Shown here: positions 22,298-30,398 of the stretch, one piece after another
Layout: each line of letters starts with the position of its first letter
Position numbering within the stretch: the first letter of the stretch is position 1
Origin: Cohnella rhizosphaerae
GTDB lineage: Bacteria; Bacillota; Bacilli; Paenibacillales; Paenibacillaceae
NCBI RefSeq assembly: GCF_029525575.1
Contig: NZ_JAPDIA010000007.1
Span: 1 to 64,000 of the forward strand
Length of the DNA stretch: 64,000 nt
Reading direction: 5' to 3'
Notes under the pieces: generated by a model
What the model was told of the DNA's origin: nothing
Seen by the model: the letters and a program-made list of their open reading frames with translations, nothing else
Databases searched by the model: none
Program-made: the position numbers and the translations under genes

Positions 22298-22790
22298 GTG
22301 AACGGAATGGGCGAGGATGCAAGCTTGGCGGCGCTCGGAGGCGCCGGCATACTGATTTTCATATTGTTGATCTGGGTCATAATCTTAAGCGTGAAATTAT
22401 CGAGGCTCGCAAGGGCCCACAAGCGCATGATCGGCGAGTCAGGCGTGCCAAACCTTGAGGATGTACTGATGAAGGTTCACGGTCGCATGGAGGCCGTGCA
22501 AGCCAAACAGGCGGAGCAGGAAGCGACGATGGCCGATCAAGAAAAACGCCTCGCGGCACTCAAAGGGCGCGTAGGCGTTCATCGGTTCAACGCTTTCTCG
22601 GACCAAGGCGGCGAGATCAGCTTCGCGATCGCGATCGTCGACGAGCGACAGGACGGCGTCGTCCTGACGGGCATCCATAGCCGGGAGCAAACCTTTTTTG
22701 TACGCGAAGCCGCTATCCGGAGGCGAATCGAGCTATCCCTTGACCCCGGAGGAAAAATCCGCGATCAATCAGGCAGCGCATAAGGCATAG
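22298..22790 (+). CDS. DUF4446 family membrane protein (one +1 shift)
   Basis: Small protein with one N-terminal transmembrane helix (about residues 15-35), a coiled-coil segment (RMEAVQAKQAEQEATMADQEK) and the DUF4446 domain VGVHRFNAFSDQGGEISFA. I take GTG 22298 as start, with GGGGGGAG upstream. Read as printed, the C-terminus is an unrelated REAAIRRRIELS. Removing one T from the six-T run 22694-22699 gives LYAKPLSGGESSYPLTPEE, the family ending, with a stop at 22790 (163 aa). Function is unknown. Confidence 0.82.
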
Positions 22791-23382
22791 GGGCGCCGCG
22801 AATATTGCGAATGGCGGTGGAGATGCAGCCGGCGATGATGTCGGCCATCTTCACGACCAGATTAAGTCTCGTATTTTGAAGAACGAAGTATTCCATAAAA
22901 CCGCCGACGTTCACGATGCCCGTCATGTGGATATCGCCCACCGGGGGCAAGTCCTTGTTCACGCCGGCACCCGGACGTACGGGACCCGATGCGAGATGGA
23001 TGCAGCCGACGCTGGCGACTTGTCCGAGACAAGCGTCGATAGCGATGACGTAGGGCTGCTTGGAGTTTCTCATGATGGTGTAGAGCGTCTCGCTCAAATT
23101 CATCGCATGTACAGGTTCGTCCAACGTTCCGTACAGGTCGAACATGCCTTGCGCATGCCTGGCCAGCGTCGTCCCGACGAGCGGACCCAGCGCGTCGCCG
23201 GTAGACCTGTCGGTGCCTACGCAGACGACGACGATCTGCCGGTCGGAGGGAAGGTGAAGCAGCTCGCGCGTGAGCCGCTCGGACAGCCGCTGCATGACGG
23301 CAGGTTCGTTATAGGGTATTTTCAAAGAGAGCGCGGTGGCTTCCGCCGCATAGCCGGCCCTTTTATCCCAAGCGCCATTCAT
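22765..23382 (-). CDS. yyaC: YyaC family spore protein (DUF1256)
   Basis: 205-residue member of the YyaC family, related in fold to GPR spore protease/hydrogenase-maturation proteases. Conserved stretches are VVVCVGTDRSTGDALGPLVG (about residues 50-69) and IAIDACLGQVASVGCI. Bacillus yyaC sits near parB and is expressed during sporulation. GGAGG lies upstream of the start. Its 3' end overlaps the convergent DUF4446 gene by 26 bases. Confidence 0.9.
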   Translation of the reverse strand: MNGAWDKRAGYAAEATALSLKIPYNEPAVMQRLSERLTRELLHLPSDRQIVVVCVGTDRSTGDALGPLVGTTLARHAQGMFDLYGTLDEPVHAMNLSETLYTIMRNSKQPYVIAIDACLGQVASVGCIHLASGPVRPGAGVNKDLPPVGDIHMTGIVNVGGFMEYFVLQNTRLNLVVKMADIIAGCISTAIRNIRGAPMPYALPD

Positions 23383-23490
23383 TCGTCCGCTTCGCCTCCT
23401 CCATGGAATAGTAGTAGTATATGGACGAGAGGGACAATTTATACTTGTTCGGGTTGCACGCTAGCAATCAAGCAAGAAGAGGGAGAAGCT

Positions 23491-23739
23491 ATGGATCCTA
23501 TATTGATCGCGTTCGACTCGACGCAGCAGGCGCTGAGGGCGGAGATGCTGCTTGAATACGCCGAGATAGAGATCGATATCCGGCCGACGCCGAAGGAGAT
23601 CACTGCAGGCTGCGCGCTGTCGATCGAATTTCCGGATGAAGCTTTGGAGCAGGTCAAAAGGATTATCGCCGACGAGAAGGTAGAAATTCGCGGCTTGTTC
23701 AAGCCGGCGCATACCGGCTACGAACGAATCGATCAGTGA
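23491..23739 (+). CDS. DUF3343 family protein
   Basis: 82-residue protein starting at ATG 23491 after AGAGGGAGAAG. ILIAFDSTQQALRAEMLL and IRPTPKEITAGCALSIEF match DUF3343, proposed to be a sulfur or selenium carrier; the Cys in ITAGCALS is the conserved residue. It is the first gene of a short operon with mscS and the DUF951 gene, divergent from yyaC. Confidence 0.85.
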   Translation: MDPILIAFDSTQQALRAEMLLEYAEIEIDIRPTPKEITAGCALSIEFPDEALEQVKRIIADEKVEIRGLFKPAHTGYERIDQ

Positions 23740-23740
23740 G

Positions 23741-24670
23741 GTGAAGCGGCAATGTCCCGATATCCACAGCCTTATTTATTGGAAGGTGCGGGGGGAGTCC
23801 ATTGAAAAAAAGCTTACGCTATGGCAGCAGTTTTTAGACGATATCTGGGATTCGTTAAGCGATACCCACATGTGGATGAGCGTGCTGAAGGTCGTGCTGC
23901 GAATTCTGGTTATCCTTATCGTCAGCCGGATCGTCCGCATCGTGATCAATCGCGTCGTCGATAACTTCATGAATCCGAAAGCGTCGAATCGGCTTAAGCT
24001 CAGGACGAGAAGAGTTCAGACGGTGGGCAAGCTGCTTAAGAATACGGCGACGTATATCATCAACTTCATCGTGCTGCTGCTCGTGCTCAACGAGTTCGAC
24101 ATCAATCTTGCGCCGCTGCTCGCGGGAGCGGGCGTGATCGGTCTGGCCATCGGCTTCGGCGCACAGAGTCTGGTGAAGGACGTCATCACGGGATTTTTCG
24201 TCATCCTCGAAGATCACTTCTCCGTCGGCGACGTCATCGAAGTCGGAGGCAAGTTCAAAGGAACGGTGGAGATGATCGGGCTTCGGGCGACGCGGATTCG
24301 CAGTTGGACCGGCGAGATTTATATTCTGCCGAACGGCAACATCTCCGACGTGACGAACTACTCGGTTAACAATGCGCTCGCCGTGGTGGATGTGTCCGTA
24401 GCCGCGACAGAGAATCTGGACCATATGGCGGAGATCGTCAAAAGCGCGGCGGCGAAATTCGAGGATACGAATATCGTGGGCAGGGCGGAGTTTCTTGGCA
24501 TTCAGTCGATAACCGCGAGCGACGTGATCCTGCGACTGACGGTGCTGTGCCGGCCCAACACGCAAGCGACCGTATCCAGGCACCTGAATGCGGAGGTTAA
24601 AAAGGCGTTCGAAGCTGCGGGCAATCCGCGTTATTATTCGATCGAAGCGATGGAGAGGGCGGGGAGCTAA
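23741..24670 (+). CDS. MscS-family small-conductance mechanosensitive channel
   Basis: About 290-310 residues. Two N-terminal transmembrane helices are followed by the pore helix with the Gly/Ala pattern AGAGVIGLAIGFGAQSLVKD (about residues 127-146), then the beta domain FSVGDVIEVGGKFKGTVEMIGLRATRIR. Releases solutes on hypo-osmotic shock. The start is unsettled. GTG 23741 has no ribosome site, whereas GGGGGGAG just upstream of 23802 points to a start there, where the in-frame codon is ATT (GAAAAAAAG follows). One more A in that run would put a TTG in frame. Function is secure, the N-terminus is not. Confidence 0.88.
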   Translation: MKRQCPDIHSLIYWKVRGESIEKKLTLWQQFLDDIWDSLSDTHMWMSVLKVVLRILVILIVSRIVRIVINRVVDNFMNPKASNRLKLRTRRVQTVGKLLKNTATYIINFIVLLLVLNEFDINLAPLLAGAGVIGLAIGFGAQSLVKDVITGFFVILEDHFSVGDVIEVGGKFKGTVEMIGLRATRIRSWTGEIYILPNGNISDVTNYSVNNALAVVDVSVAATENLDHMAEIVKSAAAKFEDTNIVGRAEFLGIQSITASDVILRLTVLCRPNTQATVSRHLNAEVKKAFEAAGNPRYYSIEAMERAGS

Positions 24671-24673
24671 CGG

Positions 24674-24925
24674 ATGGAGAGGAAGGAGTTCGGACTCGGC
24701 GACATCGTTCAGATGAAGAAGCCGCATCCTTGCGGCGCCAACGAGATGGAGATCATCCGAATGGGGATGGATATCCGGATCAAGTGCGTCAAGTGCAAGC
24801 ACAGCATCCTGCTGCCGCGGGCGAAGTTCGAGAAAAGCATGAAAAAAATGCTGCAGGCAGCGCCGCGCGAAGAAGCGGAATCCGCCGAAAAAAGAAGCGG
24901 AATAAACGCGTCCAAACCGATCTAA
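24674..24925 (+). CDS. DUF951 family zinc-ribbon-like protein
   Basis: 83 residues. KEFGLGDIVQMKKPHPCG and the CVKCKHSILLPRAKFEK segment, with one Cys after HP and a CxxC, are diagnostic of DUF951. Bacillus carries a homologue in the same neighbourhood (mscS-like gene, then DUF951). Basic tail. Starts three bases after mscS. The molecular role is unknown. Confidence 0.85.
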   Translation: MERKEFGLGDIVQMKKPHPCGANEMEIIRMGMDIRIKCVKCKHSILLPRAKFEKSMKKMLQAAPREEAESAEKRSGINASKPI

Positions 24926-24974
24926 AATCAGGGTTGCAAGTTGTCCGAAACTGTGATACGATATTCCTTGCTGC

Positions 24975-25065
24975 GGAGAGGTACCCAAGTGGTCCAAGGG
25001 GGTTGACTCGAAATCATCTAGGCGTCGCAAGGCGTGCGTGGGTTCGAATCCCACCCTCTCCGCCA
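24975..25065 (+). tRNA. tRNA-Ser (CGA), with encoded CCA
   Basis: 91-nt class II tRNA. Acceptor stem GGAGAGG/CCTCTCC, D-arm CCC/GGG, anticodon loop CTCGAAA (anticodon CGA, serine), a long variable arm, T-arm GTGGG TTCGAAT CCCAC, then GCCA. The anticodon stem as printed (GTTGA/TCATC) has one T-T mismatch. The 3' 61 bases are repeated at 27476-27536, so this gene is an integration site. Its native terminator is now beyond the island. Confidence 0.93.
25005..25065 (+). repeat. Left attachment repeat (attL), inside tRNA-Ser
   Basis: 61 bp from GACTCGAAATC in the anticodon arm to the terminal CCGCCA, identical to 27476-27536 in direct orientation. Identity starts exactly in the anticodon stem and ends at CCA, the usual attB position for tRNA-targeting integrases. 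Confidence 0.9.
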
Positions 25066-25215
25066 CCACTCGCAAAAGCCCGCTATTATGCGGTTTTCAA
25101 TGCGGAATGTACTACTATAGCTGACCGCGAAATATACGTTAAAGCGCTAGCTGATTACATAACGCCTAACTGATTCGACCTTCTACGCGAAATAAGCGTG
25201 GGAGGTTTTTTCTTT

Positions 25216-26215
25216 ATGGATAAGCGCACAGGTAAAAAAACGGTATCAAGCCGCCAGCCGATCGCGGAGATCGGGCTCCCCTCGTGTACGCTACGCGAGG
25301 CAATCCATACGTAATGCGGATTAAGCTCGCAAGCAACTTGAAGGAGAGAACGCTTGGCGGCTACATAAAGAACATGAGTTACTTCGCGGAATGATTGGAG
25401 GAGCGTCACGGTAACGTAGAAGTTTCCGCTATCACAACCGTGATGTTGCGCGAAGGATAAGGAGTATTACGGAGGCCATCCGTTTAAATCGGAGTATGCA
25501 GCCGGCCGTAAAGGACTCTCACCAGCCTCCGTAAACGTCCGTATACACGTTCTGAGGACGTTCTAAGCCGCGAGGAGGTTATCGGTCATAATCCGGGGCT
25601 CTAAACGTGTCTCTGATGCGCCAGAACGTCGATACGGTGGTTCCTTTGACGCGTGAGGAGCTGCAGCGATTCTTGAAAGCTCCGGATCAAACGCGGTGGG
25701 CGCAGTGGAGGGTTTACGTCGTCCTCGTCTTAATCTTGGATACGGGAATGCGACTAAACGAAATATGCACGGTCGAGAAGCCAGAAATCGACTTCATACG
25801 GAAGCAGTTCGTTTTGCCGGTGGTTAAGAATAAGAATCGTAAAAGTCGCGTCTTGCCCTTGTCCACGGAAACGGCCAGATTGATGCGGCAGTTTATTGCG
25901 AGTCTGAACGGCACTTTGAATCGACTTACGTATTTACAACGAATTACGGAGAACCATTAAACGAGAAGACATTGCAAAAAGATGTTCGATAATTACGCGA
26001 AGAAGGCGAAGTTCGACCGATCGGTATCACCGCATGTATTGCGCCACAACTTCGCTACAATGGCGGCAGAGAACGGAATGTCCGTATTCCACCTGCAGAA
26101 GCTTCTAGGACACGCTGAGATCGCCACTACGCGTAAGTATGTACAATTGAGTGCGGAGTCTGTTGCGGAGCAGCACGCGAGGTTTAGCCCATTAACGAAC
26201 TTATTAAAAAAGTAA
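25216..26215 (+). pseudogene. Broken tyrosine recombinase (left integrase)
   Basis: Site-specific recombinase remnant next to attL. The original start is probably ATG 25216 after GGGAGG. The N-terminal SAM-like domain is recognisable in pieces (SNLKERTLGGYIKNMSYFAE, then LEERHGNVEVSAITTVML) but interrupted by TGA at 25392-25394, where Trp is expected, and by more shifts before 25600. The catalytic domain keeps Arg in DTGMRLNEI, HVLRHNFA, LGHAEIATTRKYV and the Tyr, but is split by shifts near 25916 and 25980. Unlike the core genes, this locus needs several different repairs, so true decay is likely. Confidence 0.85.
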
Positions 26216-26295
26216 AAAAGTAAATGACTAAATATTAGGCGAAAACTTACCGCGACGGTCGACGATTGTTATGTGTGGGTGCACGGAAGATGTTG

Positions 26296-26301
26296 TATAA
26301 T
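26296..26301 (+). promoter_or_regulatory. Putative -10 element for the holin-like toxin transcript
   Basis: Perfect TATAAT, 39 bases before the first codon of the small toxin. No convincing -35 at 16-18 bases, so this is suggestive only. Confidence 0.4.
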
Positions 26302-26340
26302 GTAAATATGACGGGCGAACCGAAGAGAAAGGAAAAATAA

Positions 26341-26442
26341 CTGAAGACGAGTGAACTTATAACCATCCTGATTAATTTTGGAATGTTAGTGGTGGCCCTG
26401 CTCGGTGTTGCTGTATCGATTATCGCACTGGTGATTAAATAA
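26341..26442 (+). CDS. Holin-like small toxin candidate (33 aa)
   Basis: Very short hydrophobic peptide. After polar LKTSEL it reads ITILINFGMLVVALLGVAVS and on to IIALVIK: one transmembrane helix. Pattern and size match the 'putative holin-like toxin' (Hol_Tox) group of Firmicute type I toxins. The reading frame begins with CTG after an in-frame stop; AGAGAAAGGAAAA is a possible ribosome site, so either CTG is used or the original ATG/GTG has mutated. A clear TATAAT (26296-26301) lies upstream, and a hairpin (about 26455-26475) and a terminator downstream. Toxicity and an antisense RNA are inference. Confidence 0.5.
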   Translation: MKTSELITILINFGMLVVALLGVAVSIIALVIK

Positions 26443-26521
26443 ACGAAAAAGAGGCCCCTAGTCTTGGCGGACAAGGCCCCTATTTTCGAAACACTAATGC
26501 TTCGTTCGCTTTAGTCATGTA

Positions 26522-26557
26522 GGCCGTTATCTGCAAATAACGGTCTCTTTTTATTTT
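26522..26557 (+). terminator. Terminator downstream of the toxin candidate
   Basis: CCGTTAT, six-base loop, ATAACGG, then TCTCTTTTTATTTT. It would end the toxin transcript about 110 bases after its stop. Confidence 0.7.
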
Positions 26558-26624
26558 GCTACAAAAGCAAAGGGAACGCAACATTTTTGTTGCATTGAAA
26601 AGCGATTTTTGATATATTAGTCCA

Positions 26625-27488
26625 CTATCCCTGTAGAAGTTGTTTTAATGGACTATATAAAGAGTGGCGCTCCGCTACGTTTTTCCCCCACATATCAACG
26701 TAATGTAATGTTTGGGTAAGTGTCGAATGCCCCATAATATCTTTAAGACTAAACGAATCTCCGCCGTTCTCGATGTACATTCGCGCGCTCGTATATCGGA
26801 ACGTATGAGGAGAGCAACGTAATGGTAAGCGCGCTTTTTGTCCGAGTTTCTTGAAGTAGTCGTTTACTGAGAGACTTTTTAATGGTTCATTAAATTCACT
26901 GACAAATAATACGTCCATGTCTAACTTTCCGCGAACCTTTATATATTGGCGTAGAATCTTGCTAAATGTCTCTTGGAATGGGACATAGCGCTGGCGCCGA
27001 CCTTTACCGTTAATAAGGATTAGACCGCGATTCCATTCAATATCGTTAAGACGAATAGTGAGTGCCTCATCTCGTCGAATAGCTGTCTCAAGCCAAAGCA
27101 TCATTATAGTGTAATTTCTCAGACCACAGAATGTATTTCGATCGTTCAGAGATATTACACGCTTCAATTGATCACGACTGAATGTCTCAATAACGGACCT
27201 CTTCGCCTTTAGTTGGCTTACGTTCAAAGCGTTTCACGGTAAGTACTGACGCTCAACTAGCAAGTTACCGAATACCTTCCATGTCCGTATATTCTGGTTA
27301 ACGGTTGCCGGTTTGATTCCGTTGTTTAAGCGGAAAATAACATATTCCTCTACGAGTTCCGTAGTTAGCTCCGAAAATATCCGGAATCTCCAAATATATG
27401 ACCATCTCCGTAATGTGACCGCTCGCTGAACGTTGATATGACGGGCTTTTTTACGAGTACAGACGCCAACAATCCGACTCGAAATCAT
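26625..27488 (-). pseudogene. Broken tyrosine recombinase (right integrase)
   Basis: Second recombinase, different from the left one, ending next to attR. The core-binding part includes ELTTELVEEYVIFRL and NQNIRTWKVFGNLLVERQYL, then TGA at 27234-27236 (Trp or a similar residue expected), then in the same frame NALNVSQLKAKRSVIETFS. The catalytic part keeps the Arg in ETAIRRDEAL, HTFRYTSA, MGHSTLTQTLHYVD and Tyr. The first ~20-30 residues expected of the family are missing; the frame opens inside the attR repeat. Codon use is much AT-richer than the host genes. Confidence 0.82.
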
Positions 27489-27536
27489 CTAGGCGTCGCA
27501 AGGCGTGCGTGGGTTCGAATCCCACCCTCTCCGCCA
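27476..27536 (+). repeat. Right attachment repeat (attR)
   Basis: Exact 61-bp copy of the tRNA-Ser 3' part. Only the 3' part is present; the bases before GACTC (AATCC) do not continue the tRNA, so this is not a second tRNA gene. Confidence 0.9.
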
Positions 27537-27550
27537 TACATAAGTCATCA

Positions 27551-27580
27551 AGCGGTTCCCATCCGGGAGCCGCTTTTTTT
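27551..27580 (+). terminator. Original tRNA-Ser terminator, displaced
   Basis: AGCGGTTCCC, ATCC loop, GGGAGCCGCT plus seven T. It lies 14 bases past attR, where the tRNA transcript would have ended before insertion. Confidence 0.85.
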
Positions 27581-27608
27581 GCGGCCGTTTTGCGCAATTT
27601 TGCGCAAT

Positions 27609-27650
27609 AAAGAAGAGACCCGAATACAACATGCGGGTCTCTTCTTTTTT
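27609..27650. terminator. Bidirectional terminator
   Basis: AAGAAGAGACCCG and CGGGTCTCTTCTT form a 13-bp stem, with T tract on the plus side and A tract (T on minus) on the other. It can serve the minus-strand gene ending at 27664. Confidence 0.85.
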
Positions 27651-27663
27651 CATGGGACGGCGT

Positions 27664-27918
27664 TCATCTTCTTCTAAGCGGAATCACCTCGATCGAGCAA
27701 GCCGGATCGATGTCTCGGGCGATCCGGGAGAGGGCGACCGCTTCGATTCGGAACACGGGATAGCCGAGCGTATCGCCGTGCGCCCATACGCGTTTTAGTT
27801 TGAGCTGCGCCGAGATCGCCTCGTGAATGTCGTCCGCCCGACGGCTGGTCACGCATGCGATACGGTTAAGGGATAAGCCGAGCGACGGGATGCGAGAAGC
27901 GTTTTTGGAGATATCCAT
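27664..27918 (-). CDS. Small conserved-looking hypothetical protein (84 aa)
   Basis: I do not recognise the family. The ATG at 27918 has an excellent CAGGAGG seven bases upstream, and the gene ends at a strong terminator, so it is probably real. The sequence is mixed alpha/beta in look, with a single Cys near each end (IACVTSRR, DPACSIEV), no transmembrane helix and no signal peptide. It sits 73 bases downstream of khtU on the same strand and may be the last gene of that operon. Confidence 0.65.
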   Translation of the reverse strand: MDISKNASRIPSLGLSLNRIACVTSRRADDIHEAISAQLKLKRVWAHGDTLGYPVFRIEAVALSRIARDIDPACSIEVIPLRRR

Positions 27919-27991
27919 AGCTGTCCTCCTGATTCGGTGAGATGGAGATGCTCAAAAATCGGGATAAGTTAGGATAAGACCGATTCACTCG

Positions 27992-29203
27992 CTACGCAGC
28001 CTGATTGTCCGCCGAACGGTTCCATCTGAACACCTTCCCGATCAGCTTGTGAATGTGCTTGGATTCTTTCGTCAACAGCGGACCGAGAATCGCCAGAATG
28101 AGGACGTACAAGGCGGCAAAGGGCTGGAGAATGACGAGAAGGCCGCCGGCCTTCGCCATGTTGGCCATAATAATGGAAAACTCCCCGCGGGCCACGATCG
28201 TTAACCCGACGTTGGAGGAGGCTTTGCTCGACAGACCGGCGCTGCGGCCCGCCAGAAGGCCGGCGGCATAGTTGCCGATCAAAGTGACGACGACGGCGCC
28301 GAGGGACAGCCAGAGCGCATCCGCAAGCGTCAGCGGGTCGATGGTGAGGCCGAAGCTGAAAAAGAAAATCGCGCCGAAGAAATCGCGGAAAGGCAGAATG
28401 AAATGTTCGATCCGCTTGATATGCTCGGTCTCCGCCAGCACGAGGCCGAACAGCAGCGCGCCGATCGCTTCGGCGACGTGGATCGTCTCGGAGAAGCCAG
28501 CGACGAGGAAGAGACCGCCGAAGACGATGAGGCCGAACAGTTCGTTCGAGCGGACGCTGAGCGCCTTGTTCAGGAGCGGCACGCACTTGCGGCCGACGAC
28601 CAGCATGAAGAGCATGAAGGCGAAGGCGATGCCCGCGGAGCCGAGGACGCCCCAGACGGAGGAAGAATCGCTCAGGACGAGGCCGGACAAAATCGAGATA
28701 TAGACGGCGAGGAAGACGTCTTCGAACATAATGATGCCCAAAATGAGTTCGGTCTCGGCATTCGCCGTTCGCTTGAGATCGACAAGAACTTTAGCCACGA
28801 TGGCGCTGGAGGAGATCGTCGTAATACCGGCCATGACGAGCGTCTCCGCCAGCGGGAAGCCCGTCAAAAAGCCGTACGCAAGGCCAAGCGTGAAGTTGAT
28901 CGCGATGTAGATCGTGCCGCCGAACGCGATCGACTTGCCGGACCGGAGCAGCCGGCCGACGGAAAACTCCAGCCCGAGGTAGAACAGGAGAAACAGCACG
29001 CCGATCCTTCCCATGAACGAGATCAGCGAGGCGCTCTCGATGAAGCGAAAGTCGAGATGCCAAAGTTTAAAAGAATGGGGTCCTACGGCCATGCCGATCA
29101 GGATATAAAACGGAATGACCGAAAAACGCAGCTTGGCGGAAATGAGTCCAGCGAGGGCGATCAGTGCCACGGCCAAGCCGACTTCCAGCACGAGATGGTC
29201 CAT
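27992..29203 (-). CDS. khtU: KhtU/KefB-type monovalent cation/H+ antiporter
   Basis: Membrane antiporter (403 aa) with 11-13 predicted helices, CPA2 family, exporting K+ in exchange for H+. The start is ATG 29203 ([19 protein letters not shown]), two bases beyond the corrected khtT stop. Conserved stretches are the [15 protein letters not shown] segment and [17 protein letters not shown] (about residues 115-131). No cytoplasmic RCK domain is attached; KhtT supplies it in trans. The pair resembles KhtTU of Bacillus subtilis. Confidence 0.9.
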   Translation of the reverse strand: MDHLVLEVGLAVALIALAGLISAKLRFSVIPFYILIGMAVGPHSFKLWHLDFRFIESASLISFMGRIGVLFLLFYLGLEFSVGRLLRSGKSIAFGGTIYIAINFTLGLAYGFLTGFPLAETLVMAGITTISSSAIVAKVLVDLKRTANAETELILGIIMFEDVFLAVYISILSGLVLSDSSSVWGVLGSAGIAFAFMLFMLVVGRKCVPLLNKALSVRSNELFGLIVFGGLFLVAGFSETIHVAEAIGALLFGLVLAETEHIKRIEHFILPFRDFFGAIFFFSFGLTIDPLTLADALWLSLGAVVVTLIGNYAAGLLAGRSAGLSSKASSNVGLTIVARGEFSIIMANMAKAGGLLVILQPFAALYVLILAILGPLLTKESKHIHKLIGKVFRWNRSADNQAA

Positions 29204-29204
29204 A

Positions 29205-29700
29205 TTAACCCTCCCCCGCCGGTCAGGATGCTTTTGAGCGCCTTCAGGTTTTCCCGTTCGCCCGCGGCGATCAGCATGGAATCCGCGGTCAGCATGAAGT
29301 CGGGGCCGGGCGTGATATGCTTGGCATGGTCCTTCTCGACGATCGCAAGGATCGTGGCGCCGGTGCGCTGCCGAATCCCAAGGTCGCCGATCGAGACGCC
29401 GACGCAAGGGCTGCGGGCCTCCAGCTTGAACCATTCGATGACGAGGTCGTTAAGCGCGATCTCGATCGATTCGAGCGTGCGGGGCTTGTAGGTCATGCCG
29501 CCGACGATCGCGGCGATCGAACGCGCCTCGTCGTCGTCGAGCGTGATCATGGAGATGCTGTCTTCGGGGTCGTCGTATTCGAAATGATAAAGCTCGCGGC
29601 GGCCGTCGTCGTGAATGACGACGACGAGCCGGTCGCCGCTGCGCGTGAGGATTCGATACTTCCGCCCGACGCCGGGCAGATCCGTCTCTCTGATATCCAT
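29205..29700 (-). CDS. khtT: KhtT-like RCK_C regulatory subunit (one +1 shift)
   Basis: Cytoplasmic regulator (164 aa) of the adjacent antiporter. The C-terminal TrkA_C/RCK_C domain is visible ([20 protein letters not shown], then [20 protein letters not shown]). KhtT of B. subtilis binds cyclic di-AMP, and gdpP in this window encodes a c-di-AMP phosphodiesterase. ATG 29700 has AAAGGATG. As printed the frame runs past its end into khtU; with four instead of five C in 29213-29217 it ends SILTGGEG at a TAA (29205-29207), leaving one base before khtU. Confidence 0.86.
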
Positions 29701-29888
29701 GGACAACATCCTTTCTGTATGCGGAAGTTCAGCTCATGAATGAGCCTAAGGAAAGAAACCTGCCGATAAATGACGGCAGATGAGGGTGCAGACAAAATCG
29801 CGAATAAGCGTCAAACGAGGGAGAAGAAAGGACAGACCGAAATACACGCTGCCTAATTGAAGGCGCGAGCTGCTGTCAAATAGACGGA

Positions 29889-30251
29889 TTAGGAGACGTA
29901 AGTGGAGGAAAACTGAAGCGGCCGCAGCAGGCGTCTGCGCAGCAGGACGTGCACCGAGGCGATATGCGCGCGGTGATGGGCGGGAAGACGGTAAGGAAGC
30001 CTGGATAAACGCAAGATTAAAGCGTATATGAGGAACAGCATGGGAGTGCCCGGTCTCGGCTTGGGTGCCGCAGAATCGGGCGTGCGGGATTGAACGTGCG
30101 TATGGAACTCGGTGCCGCGGAGGTTAGATGCGGCGGATTCGCCGACTGTCGATTCCAACGTAGGAGTAGGCGTCGAGAAGATCATGAATACGGCTAGCAG
30201 CAGCCAGGCGATCAGATCGCCGGCAGAGCGCGTCGGATTCATTTTAGTCAT
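29889..30251 (-). CDS. Hypothetical membrane-associated protein (120 aa)
   Basis: Not recognised. An N-terminal hydrophobic helix (about residues 12-27, LIAWLLLAVFMIFS) looks like a signal anchor, a second hydrophobic stretch follows at about 70-85 (PMLFLIYALILRL), and the tail is basic with several His. AAGGGGGGG precedes the ATG and a promoter-like site lies further upstream, which supports a real gene. The composition of the last 40 residues is unusual, so a frameshift there (many shifts exist in this window) cannot be excluded. Confidence 0.5.
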   Translation of the reverse strand: MTKMNPTRSAGDLIAWLLLAVFMIFSTPTPTLESTVGESAASNLRGTEFHTHVQSRTPDSAAPKPRPGTPMLFLIYALILRLSRLPYRLPAHHRAHIASVHVLLRRRLLRPLQFSSTYVS

Positions 30252-30266
30252 CGGCAGCCCCCCCTT

Positions 30267-30315
30267 TTAACTATAACTTAACCATAGTGTAGCACAGTTT
30301 AACCATCCTTATCAA
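30267..30315 (-). promoter_or_regulatory. Promoter with phased TTAACYAT repeats
   Basis: Minus-strand TTGATA (30315-30310) and TACACT (30291-30286), 18 bases apart, upstream of the 30251 gene. Overlapping them are TTAACTAT 30267-30274, TTAACCAT 30278-30285 and TTAACCAT 30299-30306 (plus strand), at 11- and 21-bp steps. Direct repeats of TTAACA-like hexamers at 11-bp steps are how PhoP boxes look in Bacillus, so a phosphate-response operator is possible. Confidence 0.4.
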
Positions 30316-30398
30316 AAAGTAAAACGCCCAGGTTGTCCGATACCGACATCGAACCAAGGTGAATCCGGGGTAACGACCACATGACGAAAGCATGACGA

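Larger units (their letters stand above)
25005..27536. mobile_element. Decayed integrative island in tRNA-Ser
   Basis: About 2.47 kb between two identical 61-bp repeats (25005-25065 and 27476-27536) made of the 3' part of tRNA-Ser. It is AT-richer than its neighbours. Two different tyrosine recombinases, one next to each repeat, are both broken by stops or shifts, and a small holin-like toxin candidate sits between them. No other cargo is visible. The right repeat is followed by the likely native tRNA terminator (27551-27580). The island probably cannot excise by itself. Confidence 0.85.

Noticed and set aside
25392..27236. TGA read as tryptophan in the island
   Set aside because: TGA is a normal stop in the surrounding genes (for example recF-region and wal genes), and the left recombinase has other disabling shifts too.
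27476..27536. A second tRNA-Ser gene
   Set aside because: Only the part from the anticodon arm to CCA is present; the preceding bases do not form an acceptor or D arm.
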